29,964 bases of DNA from CASPLG01 sp965120375. GTDB taxonomy: Bacteria > Bacillota > Clostridia > Oscillospirales > Acutalibacteraceae. Shown here piece after piece: positions 14,786 to 24,055 of this stretch. A model generated the notes under the pieces. It was not told where the DNA came from. It saw nothing but the letters and a program-made list of their open reading frames with translations, and did not search any database. Every line of letters begins with the position of its first letter. Positions within the stretch are counted from its first letter, which is position 1. The stretch is taken from positions 1-29,964 of the forward strand of contig CBCPMW010000006.1 in NCBI GenBank assembly GCA_965120375.1, written 5' to 3'. The position numbers and the translations under genes are program-made.

Positions 14786-15820
14786 GTGTTTTCTTTTGCT
14801 TCTAATGCAGTTTTATCAAAAGCGAGGGCAATGTACGGAAAAAGAATGAAAGAAAGGCATTATAATGAGCTTTTGATGTGTAAAAATGTTACAGAAGTTG
14901 CTGTTTACCTTAAAAATAAAACATCTTATGCGAGCGTTTTGCAGTCAATTGATGAGAACGACGTTCATCGTGGGAAATTAGAAGAAACACTCCGGCAACA
15001 ACTTTTTTACGATTTTGCGAGGCTTGGGAGTTACGATTTGTCTGTTGGAGAAAAGTTTTTTATCTACCTTATATCAAGAGCTGAAGTAGAAAGAATTATG
15101 CATAGTTTAATGTTTTTTAAGAGTAAAAAATCGGGAAGTTATCATTACCCTTTGCCGAAAATATTTGAAAGGCACACTAAAATTGATTTAAAAAAACTAT
15201 CAAATATTAAAGACTATGAAGATTTCTTGAATGCGATAAGAAACTCACCTTACTACAAAGTTTTATTTAATTTTAAGCCTAACTACAATGAAATTGTTGA
15301 TTTAACTAAAATAGAGACAAAACTTTATACTTATATTCACAAAATAATTTTTGACATGATAGAAAAGAATTTAAAAGGAAAAGATCGCTTTCAAATGAAT
15401 GATTTGTTTAATTCTTACATAGATTTAAGTAACCTTGTGAGAATAAGTAGAATGAAATGGAACTATAATCTTAGCCAAGAATATATTTTTGCATCTGTTT
15501 TACCATTTGGAAACTTAAAGAAACAACAAATTCAGAATTTTATAAATGCTAAAGACAGGGGTCAAATGATTAAAGAGATGGTTGGGACGAGACTAGGACG
15601 AAGATGGATCGGATCTGCTAAACATATAGATGATAAACTACCTAAAAGTATGAGGTTTAAAAAATGTACACATTACATTCGGTTTTCCAATTGTCCCCCT
15701 GTTGTACTTATGTCGTATATTTTTTTAAAAGAGATAGAAATTTTGAATATAACAAATATAATTGAAGGTATAAGGTACAATTTGGTGCCGGACGAAATAA
15801 AGAAAATCTTAATAAGGTAA
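14786..15820 (+). CDS. ntpC: V-type ATP synthase subunit C
   Basis: Subunit C (the d-like socket) couples the central shaft DF to the membrane K ring. The 344 residues match the family. The start is GTG 14786, with GAGGGGTGA overlapping the previous stop, so translation is probably coupled. The helical, Tyr/Phe-rich sequence has the repeated family pattern: LSKARAMYGKRMKERHYNEL near the N-terminus and DLSNLVRISRMKWNY in the second half. Here it precedes subunit I; in Enterococcus and Thermus it follows E. Confidence 0.9.
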   Translation: MFSFASNAVLSKARAMYGKRMKERHYNELLMCKNVTEVAVYLKNKTSYASVLQSIDENDVHRGKLEETLRQQLFYDFARLGSYDLSVGEKFFIYLISRAEVERIMHSLMFFKSKKSGSYHYPLPKIFERHTKIDLKKLSNIKDYEDFLNAIRNSPYYKVLFNFKPNYNEIVDLTKIETKLYTYIHKIIFDMIEKNLKGKDRFQMNDLFNSYIDLSNLVRISRMKWNYNLSQEYIFASVLPFGNLKKQQIQNFINAKDRGQMIKEMVGTRLGRRWIGSAKHIDDKLPKSMRFKKCTHYIRFSNCPPVVLMSYIFLKEIEILNITNIIEGIRYNLVPDEIKKILIR

Positions 15821-15846
15821 ATTTAAAAAGGGGGTGGTGGTTTTAA

Positions 15847-17805
15847 ATGGGTATATCTGAGATGAAACTTGTTAGTATAATAGGCCTTATTCAGGATTTG
15901 AGTGATGTTGTGAGAGTTTGTGGTAAATCTGAAATTTTTCACCCAGATAATGTTTTTTCATTTTATTCAAATACGGAAAAGTTTATTCCACTTAACAGTG
16001 AAGAAAATCCTTATTCAAAGATTATTAATAAGATTATGAGTCTAGTTAAAGGATTCGGATTTAAACTAAAAATGACAGATATTTCTGATTTTGATGCTGA
16101 CGAAAATCAAATTGCTGAGTATGTGGATCACATATCTGAAAAAATGGGGGAGTTAGCAAAAGAAAGGAGAGACCTTCTAAAAGAAAGTAAAAAGCATAAA
16201 GATGAGATATCTAAAATTCAGAAATTTAAAGGTTTAGATACTAAAATAAATGATTTACTTTCTTGTGAATATGTAAAGGTTAGGTTTGGAAAGCTTCCAA
16301 AAGAAAGTTTTGAAAAATTGTCTTTTTACAGTGCGGAAGAGGATATTATGTTTTTTCCATGCACTAGTGATTCTGTGTATTTTTGGGGAATTTATTTTGC
16401 ACCACTTGAAAGAGTAAATCAAATTGACAGAATATTTTCAGGACTTTATTTTGAAAACATTGAAATTGAGAGATTTGAAGGGACAATAGAAGATAGAATA
16501 AGTGACTTAGAATCTAAATTTGAAGAAATAAAAAATAAAATTTCAGATTTAGATAAAAAAATAAACTTACTTTGGCAACAACACAAAGGTCAATGTATGA
16601 GGGTTTATTCTAAATTACGAGAACTTGAAACTTTTTATTCAATAAGAAAATTTGCAGCTAGATACAACGAGAGTTTTATATTGGTTGGTTGGATTCCAGC
16701 TGAAAATGAGCGCGAATTTTGTGGTAAACTGTCTGAAATTAACGGAGTTGAATATTCGACAGAAACAGGGCGAAATATTTTAGGGCATTCTCCGCCTGTA
16801 AGACTTAAAAATAGTAAACTTTTTAAACCGTTTGAATTTTTTATTGACACTTATGGTCTTCCATCCTATGACGAAATTGATCCCACAGTTTTTGTTTCTT
16901 TGACGTATACGCTTCTTTTCGGTATTATGTTCGCAGATTTAGGTCAAGGTCTTGTAGTTTCTATACTAGGATATATTTTGTGGAAACTAAAAGGTTTTAA
17001 ATTAGGGGCACCTTTAGTTGTATGTGGTATTTCTTCTGCATTTTTTGGGACTTTATTTGGTTCAGTTTTCGGATACGAAAATTTATTAGATTCTTTTTAC
17101 AAGTCTACTTTTGGACTTCAGGAAAAACCTATAGACATAATGGATTCGAAGAATATCGAAACAATAATATATTCTGCAGTTGTAATAGGCGTCTTACTTA
17201 TGATAATTGCTATGATTATTAATATTTATTCCTTGTTTAGGCGACAAAGAATTGGAGATGCTATCTTTGGGCAAAATGGAATATCCGGCCTTGTGCTTTA
17301 TATATCGTCGGTTGTGTTACTTTTAGATTCTGTAGTTTTTAATTTAAGGTTAACAAATACAGTAAATATATTAGTTTTTATAGTTATCCCATTAGTGTTT
17401 ATAATGTTTGGTGAAGTTTTAGGTGCTCTTCTTGAACGTAAATCTAACTGGAAACCAGAAAATTGGGCAGATTATTTTATTCAGGGAATTTTTGAGCTTT
17501 TTGAGATAGTTTTAAGTTATATAACGAACACAATGTCGTTTTTAAGAGTAGGAGCTTTTGTACTTGTACATGGAGGCATGATGATGGTAGTATTTACAGT
17601 TGCAAACATGTCGTCAGGTATAGGATATTTTTTAGTGGTTTTGCTGGGGAATGTGTTTGTAATATGTTTAGAAGTTCTTCTTGCAGGGATACAGGTTCTT
17701 AGATTAGAATTTTACGAAATGTTTAATAGATTTTTTGAAGGACAAGGCAGACCGTTTATACCTGTTGTACTAAGTGAGAAGACTTATAATGATTTTGGAG
17801 GTTGA
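15847..17805 (+). CDS. ntpI: V-type ATP synthase subunit I (membrane stator, a-subunit)
   Basis: Subunit I forms the two ion half-channels against the K ring and attaches the peripheral stalks. The 652 residues divide into a cytoplasmic N-terminal half with two coiled coils (about 90-125 and 210-250) and a membrane half from about residue 345. The membrane half holds LLFGIMFADLGQGLVVSILG, several further helices, and LSYITNTMSFLRVGAFVLVHG. Its Arg is the conserved channel residue. It ends LEFYEMFNRFFEGQGRPFIP, typical of the family. ATG 15847 has AGGGGGTGGTGG upstream. Its stop overlaps the start region of subunit K. Confidence 0.96.
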   Translation: MGISEMKLVSIIGLIQDLSDVVRVCGKSEIFHPDNVFSFYSNTEKFIPLNSEENPYSKIINKIMSLVKGFGFKLKMTDISDFDADENQIAEYVDHISEKMGELAKERRDLLKESKKHKDEISKIQKFKGLDTKINDLLSCEYVKVRFGKLPKESFEKLSFYSAEEDIMFFPCTSDSVYFWGIYFAPLERVNQIDRIFSGLYFENIEIERFEGTIEDRISDLESKFEEIKNKISDLDKKINLLWQQHKGQCMRVYSKLRELETFYSIRKFAARYNESFILVGWIPAENEREFCGKLSEINGVEYSTETGRNILGHSPPVRLKNSKLFKPFEFFIDTYGLPSYDEIDPTVFVSLTYTLLFGIMFADLGQGLVVSILGYILWKLKGFKLGAPLVVCGISSAFFGTLFGSVFGYENLLDSFYKSTFGLQEKPIDIMDSKNIETIIYSAVVIGVLLMIIAMIINIYSLFRRQRIGDAIFGQNGISGLVLYISSVVLLLDSVVFNLRLTNTVNILVFIVIPLVFIMFGEVLGALLERKSNWKPENWADYFIQGIFELFEIVLSYITNTMSFLRVGAFVLVHGGMMMVVFTVANMSSGIGYFLVVLLGNVFVICLEVLLAGIQVLRLEFYEMFNRFFEGQGRPFIPVVLSEKTYNDFGG

Positions 17806-17810
17806 TTTTT

Positions 17811-18290
17811 ATGACGAATTTAGGTTTGGGAGTTTGTTTTATTTTACCGGTGGTTTTTGTTTTATTAACAGTGTTTTTTTCGATTAAAGCTGTTAAAAAA
17901 GGAGTAAATAAAAGAATTGTTGTTTTTTCTCAGATATCTTCAGTAGTTTTGGGCGCAATGGTTTTTTGCTGTTTTATTCCGCAGTTTTCAGAGATGGTTA
18001 AAGCAGCAGAAAAAAGCGAAGCGCAGTCTAGTGAAACAGAAAGTTTAGAGTCCACTAGTAATACTAATTCAATCGGGTTTGCTGCTGGGATGATTGCTGC
18101 GGCGCTTGTAGTGGGTCTTTCTGGAATAGGTGGAGGAATTGCGGTTGCATCGGCAGCTCCGGCGGCTATTGCAGCAACTTCCGAAGATCCTAAATCTTTC
18201 GGTAAATCTTTGATATTTGTTGCTTTAGGAGAAGGGATTCCTCTTTATGGAATATTAGTTTCAATACTTATTTTCAGTAAACTTGGCTGA
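17811..18290 (+). CDS. ntpK: V-type ATP synthase subunit K (proteolipid ring)
   Basis: Subunit K forms the rotating ion-binding ring. I start it at ATG 17811, 9 bases after GGAGG; a TTG at 17802 is too close to that site. The 159 residues give four membrane helices: two at the N-terminus, then a Ser/Glu-rich loop (about 65-90), then the conserved hairpin. The hairpin has the Gly-rich helix SGIGGGIAVASAAPAAIAA and the ion-binding Glu in FVALGEGIPLYGIL. Only the C-terminal hairpin carries the carboxylate, as in other clostridial K subunits. Whether it moves H+ or Na+ cannot be decided from what I see. Confidence 0.93.
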   Translation: MTNLGLGVCFILPVVFVLLTVFFSIKAVKKGVNKRIVVFSQISSVVLGAMVFCCFIPQFSEMVKAAEKSEAQSSETESLESTSNTNSIGFAAGMIAAALVVGLSGIGGGIAVASAAPAAIAATSEDPKSFGKSLIFVALGEGIPLYGILVSILIFSKLG

Positions 18291-18334
18291 GGAATAGATT
18301 TAGAATCTAAAATAAACTGAAAGGAGACTAAAGT

Positions 18335-18643
18335 ATGAAGTTTTATCTTATAAGTGACAATATTGACACTATAGTTGGGATGAGGCTTGCTGGAATAACT
18401 GGGACGCTTGTTCATCAAGAGCAGGAAGTAAAGCTTGCTCTTGATGAGGCGATCAAAATGAAAGATGTTGCGGTAATTTTGATAACCGAAAAGTTAGTAA
18501 AGCTCTGTGAAGGTTTAGTGTATGATTTAAAACTTATGTGCCGAGGTCCCTTAATAGTTGAAATTCCGGATCGGCATTGTGGTGGAAGAGTAAGGAATTC
18601 CATAACAAAATATGTGAGGGATGCTATAGGTCTTAAAATATAA
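18335..18643 (+). CDS. ntpG: V-type ATP synthase subunit F
   Basis: Subunit F sits on the central stalk with D and modulates rotation and hydrolysis. The 102 residues match the family: MKFYLISDNIDTIVGMRLAG at the start (nucleotide-fold-like first strand and helix), VAVILITEKL in the middle, and PLIVEIPDRHCG towards the end, followed by the C-terminal helix. ATG 18335 follows GAAAGGAGACTAAAGT. The symbol follows Enterococcus usage, where this subunit is NtpG. Confidence 0.92.
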   Translation: MKFYLISDNIDTIVGMRLAGITGTLVHQEQEVKLALDEAIKMKDVAVILITEKLVKLCEGLVYDLKLMCRGPLIVEIPDRHCGGRVRNSITKYVRDAIGLKI

Positions 18644-18674
18644 ACTTTTTAATGTTAAAAAGGGGGGATAAAAG

Positions 18675-19289
18675 GTGTATGATAATGAGCGAGTTAGTAG
18701 ATTTTTGCGAGCTATAGATCGCCATGCAAGAAAACAACAAACTGAAATTCTAGAAGAAATAAGGAAGCTTGAAAAGCAAGAGCTTGAAAAAGACGAAGCT
18801 GAAATTATAGAAGATGTCACAGTAATGATAAGAAGAGAAATTTGTGGAATTAAAAATAAACTTTCTGTTGAAGTCTCGCATAAAGAGTTGGATGAAAGGA
18901 AAAAAATTGCTAAAAAAAGGCAAGAAATGATGCGAAATGTTTTTAAAGAAGCTGAAAAAAGGCTAATAGAGTTTACTAGAACTAAAGATTATAGAGATAG
19001 TTTGGTTGTTTACACGAAGAATATAGCGCAAAAACTGAAAGGAGACGACGTTGTTCTCTATGTTTATGAAGAAGATTTGAAATATGAACCTATGATTAAA
19101 GAGGCTTTTGGACGGCATTGCGAATTAAGGTCAGACGAAAACATAAAAGTTGGTGGGATACGTGGTCACAGCCGAAAAGAGGGATTGATAGCAGATGAAA
19201 CTATAGATGCTAAACTTGCTACGCAGGAAGAATGGTTTTTGAGAAAATATGGTAATAGACTAGTAAATGATTTTCTTAAAAGAGATTAA
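18675..19289 (+). CDS. ntpE: V-type ATP synthase subunit E (peripheral stalk)
   Basis: Subunit E pairs with H as the peripheral stator stalk and contacts the A/B head. The start is GTG 18675 after AGGGGGG at 7-base spacing. The first half is a long charged helix (ETEILEEIRKLEKQ-like pattern, residues about 15-110). The second half is the globular alpha/beta domain, with ENIKVGGIRGHSRKEGLIAD and TIDAKLATQEEW near the end. At 204 residues it has normal length. Confidence 0.9.
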   Translation: MYDNERVSRFLRAIDRHARKQQTEILEEIRKLEKQELEKDEAEIIEDVTVMIRREICGIKNKLSVEVSHKELDERKKIAKKRQEMMRNVFKEAEKRLIEFTRTKDYRDSLVVYTKNIAQKLKGDDVVLYVYEEDLKYEPMIKEAFGRHCELRSDENIKVGGIRGHSRKEGLIADETIDAKLATQEEWFLRKYGNRLVNDFLKRD

Positions 19290-19336
19290 GTTACAGTAGA
19301 AAGGTGGGGAATAGGCGTATATTCGCGCTTTTTAAT

Positions 19337-21100
19337 ATGAAAAAAGAAAGTTTCATTTATGGAATAAATGGTCCGGTTATATCAGTTAAAGATACTAAAG
19401 CATTTTCTATGATGGAAATGGTTTATGTTGGAGAGCAAAAACTTGTTGGAGAAGTTATAGGAATAGATACTGATTTAACGATTATACAAGTTTATGAAGA
19501 AACTACAGGACTTAAATCTGGCGAAATAGTTGAAGGGACCGGGGGACCCATGCAAGTGAAACTTGGTCCGGGGCTGCTTGGAAATATATTTGATGGGATT
19601 GAACGTCCACTGAAAACGATGGAAGAAAAATATGGAGCGTTTGTATCCAGAGGCTGCAACGTTGATTCTTTAGATACGCAAAAGTTGTGGGATGTGAGTA
19701 TTTGCGTCAAAGAAGGAGATAAGCTTGAGCCTGGGGATATTTACGCTGAGTGCCAGGAAACATCAATAATAAAGCATAGATGTATGGTTCCTTACGGAAC
19801 AAAAGGAGTGGTGAAAAGTTGTAAACAGGACGCAAGTTATCGTATAGATGATGTTATAGTTGTATTATGCGATGAAAATGGTGTTAATCATAATCTTACT
19901 TTATGTCAGACTTGGCCTATAAGAAGAGGAAGACCTGTTTGGAAGCGTTTAGCTCCCAATATACCGCTAATTACAGGACAAAGAATAATAGATACTCTTT
20001 TTCCTATAGCCAAAGGGGGAGCAGCAGCAGTTCCAGGTGGATTTGGGACAGGGAAAACTATGACTCAGCACCAACTTGCAAAGTGGTCTAACGCTGACAT
20101 CATAGTTTATATCGGGTGTGGTGAACGTGGTAATGAGATGAGTCAAGCTTTAAGTGAGTTTTCAGAGCTTGTTGATCCTAAATCGGGAAAACCAATGACC
20201 GAACGAACTATTTTAATTGCAAACACATCTAATATGCCGGTTGCCGCGCGTGAAGCGTCTATATATACGGGAATAACTTTAGCTGAATATTACAGAGACA
20301 TGGGATATCATGTAGCTATAATGGCTGATTCTACATCCAGATGGGCGGAAGCTTTAAGAGAAATTTCAGGAAGACTGGAAGAAATGCCGGCTGAAGAAGG
20401 GTTCCCGGCTTATCTGCCGTCTAGACTTTCAGGTTTTTATGAAAGAGCCGGAAGAGTAAAAAATTTAAATGGTTTGGAAGGCTCTGTAACTATTATAGGA
20501 GCTGTTTCACCCCAAGGATCGGATTTTTCTGAGCCAGTAACTCAGAATACTAAACGGTTTACTCGTTGTTTTTGGGCACTTGATAAGTCGCTTGCGTATA
20601 CAAGACATTATCCGGCAATAAATTGGACGACAAGTTACAGTGAATATTTTGTAGATTTAGATCCATGGTACTTAAAACATTTAGGGGAATCGTTTATAAG
20701 ATACAGGAAAAAAATTTCATCGATCTTACACGAGGAGAATAAGCTTATTGAAATAGTAAAGTTAGTGGGTTCAGATGTTTTACCCGATGATCAAAAACTT
20801 GTTATTGAAATTGCACGTGTTATAAGAGTTGGGTTTTTACAACAAAATGCATTTCATAAAAACGACACTTATATACCACTTGAAAAACAGAAGAAGATGA
20901 TGAGAGTAATAATTTACTTAAATAGGAAAGTTAAACAGTTGATATCTGCTTCTATTCCGATATCTAGGATTATAGAAACTGGAATTTTCAAAAAAATAAT
21001 AAAAATGAAATACGATGTTCCGAATGAAAATCTTTCAATGTTTGACCAATATATAGAGGAAATAGATAAAATTATAAATTCAATCATAAGAAAACAATAG
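19337..21100 (+). CDS. ntpA: V-type ATP synthase subunit A (catalytic)
   Basis: The catalytic subunit of the A3B3 head. The P-loop GGFGTGKT is at about 234-241, with GCGERGNEM, the Walker B-type VAIMADSTSRWAEALREISG and the block EEGFPAYLPSRLSGFYERAG all present. The insert unique to the A subunit (residues about 110-180) is kept. I prefer ATG 19337 (MKKESFIYGINGPVIS), which aligns with the family N-terminus and gives 587 residues. A GTG at 19304 would add 11 residues. Neither has a well-placed ribosome site; AAAGGTGGGG lies 24 bases before the ATG. The catalytic machinery is intact. Confidence 0.97.
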   Translation: MKKESFIYGINGPVISVKDTKAFSMMEMVYVGEQKLVGEVIGIDTDLTIIQVYEETTGLKSGEIVEGTGGPMQVKLGPGLLGNIFDGIERPLKTMEEKYGAFVSRGCNVDSLDTQKLWDVSICVKEGDKLEPGDIYAECQETSIIKHRCMVPYGTKGVVKSCKQDASYRIDDVIVVLCDENGVNHNLTLCQTWPIRRGRPVWKRLAPNIPLITGQRIIDTLFPIAKGGAAAVPGGFGTGKTMTQHQLAKWSNADIIVYIGCGERGNEMSQALSEFSELVDPKSGKPMTERTILIANTSNMPVAAREASIYTGITLAEYYRDMGYHVAIMADSTSRWAEALREISGRLEEMPAEEGFPAYLPSRLSGFYERAGRVKNLNGLEGSVTIIGAVSPQGSDFSEPVTQNTKRFTRCFWALDKSLAYTRHYPAINWTTSYSEYFVDLDPWYLKHLGESFIRYRKKISSILHEENKLIEIVKLVGSDVLPDDQKLVIEIARVIRVGFLQQNAFHKNDTYIPLEKQKKMMRVIIYLNRKVKQLISASIPISRIIETGIFKKIIKMKYDVPNENLSMFDQYIEEIDKIINSIIRKQ

Positions 21101-21118
21101 AGAGAGGAGTGGAAAGAT

Positions 21119-22582
21119 TTGATACTCGATTATGTTGGAGTCCAAGAAATAAAAGGTTCTCTTATAACACTTGATAATGTAGAAAATGCCTCATACGAAG
21201 AGATGGTCGATATTCGTTTAGAAAATGGAAATAAGCGCCAAGGTAGAGTTGTTAAAATAGAGGGAAAAAAAGTTGTTATACAGGTTTTTGAAGGGACACA
21301 ATCAATTTCACTTTCTAATACTAAGACTAGACTTACAGGGCACCCTATGGAACTTTCTGTAGCACCTGAAATTTTAGGCAGAGTTTTTAATGGAGCAGGT
21401 GACCCAATTGATGGATTAGGAAAAGTATTTTCTAAGAAAAAAATGGATATAAACGGAACACCTATTAATCCAATTTCTAGAATTTACCCAAAAAATTATA
21501 TAAATACAGGTATTTCTACGATAGATGTACTTACGACGCTAATACGTGGACAAAAACTTCCTATTTTTTCATGTTCTGGAATGAAGCATAATGAACTTGC
21601 TATTCAAATAGCAAAACAAGCGAAAATTCTAGGGTCTGATGGTGAAAATTTTGCAATAGTTTTTGCTGCTATAGGCGTAAAAAACGATGTTGCGGAGTTT
21701 TTTAGAAGAAAATTTGATGAATCCGGAGTATTACAAAAAGTTGTAATGTTTCTTAATGTGTCAAGTGATCCAGTAATTGAAAGGATTATTACACCGAGGT
21801 GCGCACTTACAGCAGCAGAGTATTTGGCATTTGAACTGGGGATGCACACGTTAGTTATAATGACTGATATTACTTCTTACGCTGAGGCGATTCGTGAGTT
21901 TAGCTCTTCAAAGGGGGAGATTCCCGGAAGAAAAGGTTATCCAGGGTACCTTTATTCGGATCTTGCTTCTCTTTATGAAAGAGCTGGCATGATTAAGGGG
22001 AAAAAAGGGTCAGTTACTCAAATTCCAATCCTTACAATGCCAAATGATGATATAACGCATCCTGTTGCTGATTTAACAGGCTATATTACAGAAGGTCAAA
22101 TTGTTTTAGACAGAAATTTAGAAAAAACAGGATTTTATCCCCCAGTTTCAGTACTTCCATCGCTTTCTAGGCTTATGAAAGACGGAATAGGAGAAGGTTA
22201 TACTAGAAAAGACCATTCGGCCTTAGCAAATCAGCTTTTTGCATCGTATGCAAAGGTCATGGATGTCAGAGCACTAGCTTCAGTTATCGGTGAAGATGAT
22301 CTATCAAGCACTGATAAACAATATATAAAATTTGGAAAATTGTTTGAGAAAAAATTTGTTAACCAAGGGTTTAATGAAAATAGATCAATAGAAGAAAGTT
22401 TAGATTTAGGCTGGAGATTAATTTCAACTTTGCCAAAAGAAGAACTTGATAGAATTGATGATGAAACACTGAAAGCTCATTATATTGAAGATAGAGAATT
22501 ACTTGAAAGAAAAGAGAGAAAATATGCTTTAGGGGATTTTGATAACCTTGAAAACGATTTAGAGGATGACGAAGGTGAATAG
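21119..22582 (+). CDS. ntpB: V-type ATP synthase subunit B
   Basis: The non-catalytic partner of A in the hexameric head. The 487 residues start at TTG 21119 after GAGAGGAG. At the position of the P-loop it has the degenerate FSCSGMKHNELAIQIAKQA, as in all B subunits. Also present are LGRVFNGAGDPIDGLG, MTDITSYAEAIREFSSSKGE and GYLYSDLASLYERAG. The C-terminus is unusually acidic (DFDNLENDLEDDEGE). It starts 18 bases after the A gene stop. Confidence 0.97.
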   Translation: MILDYVGVQEIKGSLITLDNVENASYEEMVDIRLENGNKRQGRVVKIEGKKVVIQVFEGTQSISLSNTKTRLTGHPMELSVAPEILGRVFNGAGDPIDGLGKVFSKKKMDINGTPINPISRIYPKNYINTGISTIDVLTTLIRGQKLPIFSCSGMKHNELAIQIAKQAKILGSDGENFAIVFAAIGVKNDVAEFFRRKFDESGVLQKVVMFLNVSSDPVIERIITPRCALTAAEYLAFELGMHTLVIMTDITSYAEAIREFSSSKGEIPGRKGYPGYLYSDLASLYERAGMIKGKKGSVTQIPILTMPNDDITHPVADLTGYITEGQIVLDRNLEKTGFYPPVSVLPSLSRLMKDGIGEGYTRKDHSALANQLFASYAKVMDVRALASVIGEDDLSSTDKQYIKFGKLFEKKFVNQGFNENRSIEESLDLGWRLISTLPKEELDRIDDETLKAHYIEDRELLERKERKYALGDFDNLENDLEDDEGE

Positions 22583-22645
22583 TTAGTTTTGAAAAATAAG
22601 TTTACTTAAGTTGTATAAACAATTTCTTAAAAGGAGGGGAGAGTT

Positions 22646-23266
22646 GTGTCTGATCAAACAGCGCTTACAAAAGGCAATTTAATGTCATCGAAAAAGTCAC
22701 TTAAATTGGCAAAACTAGGATTTGAGCTGCTTGATAGAAAAAGAAATATTTTAATAAGGGAAATTATGGCGCTTATTAATCGGGCGGAAAAAATTCAAAA
22801 GTTAATTGATTCCACTTATTCAAAAGCTTATTTAGCTCTGCAAAATGCGAATATAACACTTGGAATCTGTAGCGAGCTTTCTGAAACGGTTCCAGTTGAA
22901 AATAGTCTTGAAATTTCTTATAGAAGTGTTATGGGGGTAGAAATTCCAATGTTGTCATCGAACATAAAGGATGTTTCCTATGTTCCGTATGGTCTTTATA
23001 GTACAAATTCCAGTTTAGACAACGCTTACAACTGTTTTGTAGAGGTAAAAAAACTTACAGTGGAACTTGCTGAGGTAGAAAACAGTGTTTATTTACTTGC
23101 AAATGCTATAAAAAAGACTCAAAAAAGTGCCAATGCTTTAAAAAACGTGATGATTCCCAAATTTGAAAATAGAGTAAAAACAATAACTGAAGCTTTAGAA
23201 GAAAAAGAAAGAGAAGAATTTTCAAGACTTAAGGTTATAAAGAAAAATAAAAAACGTATAAAATAA
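22646..23266 (+). CDS. ntpD: V-type ATP synthase subunit D (central shaft)
   Basis: Subunit D forms the central rotating shaft inside A3B3. The 206 residues start at GTG 22646 behind AGGAGGGGAGA. The two long helices expected of the shaft are at the ends: TKGNLMSSKKSLKLAKLGFE with LLDRKRNILIREIMAL at the N-terminus, and VYLLANAIKKTQKSANALKN with IPKFENRVKTITEALEEKER at the C-terminus. The tail is strongly basic (KVIKKNKKRIK). It is the last operon gene and is followed by a terminator. Confidence 0.95.
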   Translation: MSDQTALTKGNLMSSKKSLKLAKLGFELLDRKRNILIREIMALINRAEKIQKLIDSTYSKAYLALQNANITLGICSELSETVPVENSLEISYRSVMGVEIPMLSSNIKDVSYVPYGLYSTNSSLDNAYNCFVEVKKLTVELAEVENSVYLLANAIKKTQKSANALKNVMIPKFENRVKTITEALEEKEREEFSRLKVIKKNKKRIK

Positions 23267-23294
23267 AGAACATGAATTTTTATTGTTTAGAGAG

Positions 23295-23320
23295 AAGACT
23301 ACTTATTTGGTAGTCTTTTT
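23295..23320 (+). terminator. Terminator of the V-type ATPase operon
   Basis: An 8-bp stem AAGACTAC / GTAGTCTT (23295-23302 with 23310-23317), a 7-base loop and a T-run, 28 bases after the subunit D stop. Confidence 0.88.
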
Positions 23321-23373
23321 ACATTAAAACTATAAAATTTTATACTTTTTATTGTTAAATATAGTGAAACTTA

Positions 23374-23402
23374 TTGACAAATTAGAAAATAAATCGTAAA
23401 AT
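23374..23402 (+). promoter_or_regulatory. Promoter of the NHLM export operon
   Basis: A perfect TTGACA (23374-23379), a 17-base spacer and TAAAAT (23397-23402), 57 bases before the first gene of the operon. Confidence 0.75.
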
Positions 23403-23458
23403 ATCAGTTGATATATAAAAAATATTGTAAAATTTTACCGCGGAAGGGATGATAGAAA

Positions 23459-24040
23459 TTGGAAAGCAAAGTTAAAAAAAGTATATTCAGAAAAACGTCT
23501 CTTGAAAGAATTTCGTCACCAGAACAACTAAACGAGTATATTAAAATTGTGAATCCTAGTTTAATTGCAATTCTTGTAGCTTTATTCCTAATTTTGTTTG
23601 GGTGTAGTTTTTGGGTTTTTTCTGGATCTATACCAAAGTATGTAAGTTTAAATGGAGTTAGTGCAACTGATGATTCTGGTGTTCAAACAGTTTATTGTTA
23701 TGTTCCGATTTCAACAGCTAAACGATTAAGTGTCGGGATGGCTGCTGAAGTCTCTCCTGAATATGCGCCAAAAGAACAGTACGGGTATTTATATGGGGAA
23801 ATAATTGATATCGGGGAAAGTGTAGTTACTGAAGAACAACTTGAAAATACTTTTGAAAATCCTTCAATAGTCCTTCCTGTACTTGATCAAAGTTCTGGAA
23901 ATCTTATACAAATTCAAGTAAGCTTGGGAGATTGGTCCAATGAGAACGGAAAAGATATCAGTATTATAGATGGGACCGTGTGTACTGTTTCAGTTATTGA
24001 AAGTGAGCAAAAGCCTTATGAGCTTATATTTAACACGTAA
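23459..24040 (+). CDS. NHLM system HlyD-like secretion protein (short form)
   Basis: This is the membrane-fusion partner of NHLM-type (nitrile hydratase leader microcin) exporters. Residues about 15-40 (LERISSPEQLNEYIKIVNPS) match the conserved opening of NHLM HlyD proteins. One membrane helix follows (IAILVALFLILFGCSFWVF), then an extracellular beta domain with VPISTAKRLSVGMAAEVSPE, typical of HlyD barrels. At 193 residues the adaptor has no room for the lipoyl/coiled-coil hairpin usual in HlyD proteins. The start is TTG 23459 after GGAAGGGATGA. Its 16-base gap to the next gene supports one operon. Confidence 0.85.
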   Translation: MESKVKKSIFRKTSLERISSPEQLNEYIKIVNPSLIAILVALFLILFGCSFWVFSGSIPKYVSLNGVSATDDSGVQTVYCYVPISTAKRLSVGMAAEVSPEYAPKEQYGYLYGEIIDIGESVVTEEQLENTFENPSIVLPVLDQSSGNLIQIQVSLGDWSNENGKDISIIDGTVCTVSVIESEQKPYELIFNT

Positions 24041-24055
24041 GGAGGGATAAAAACG

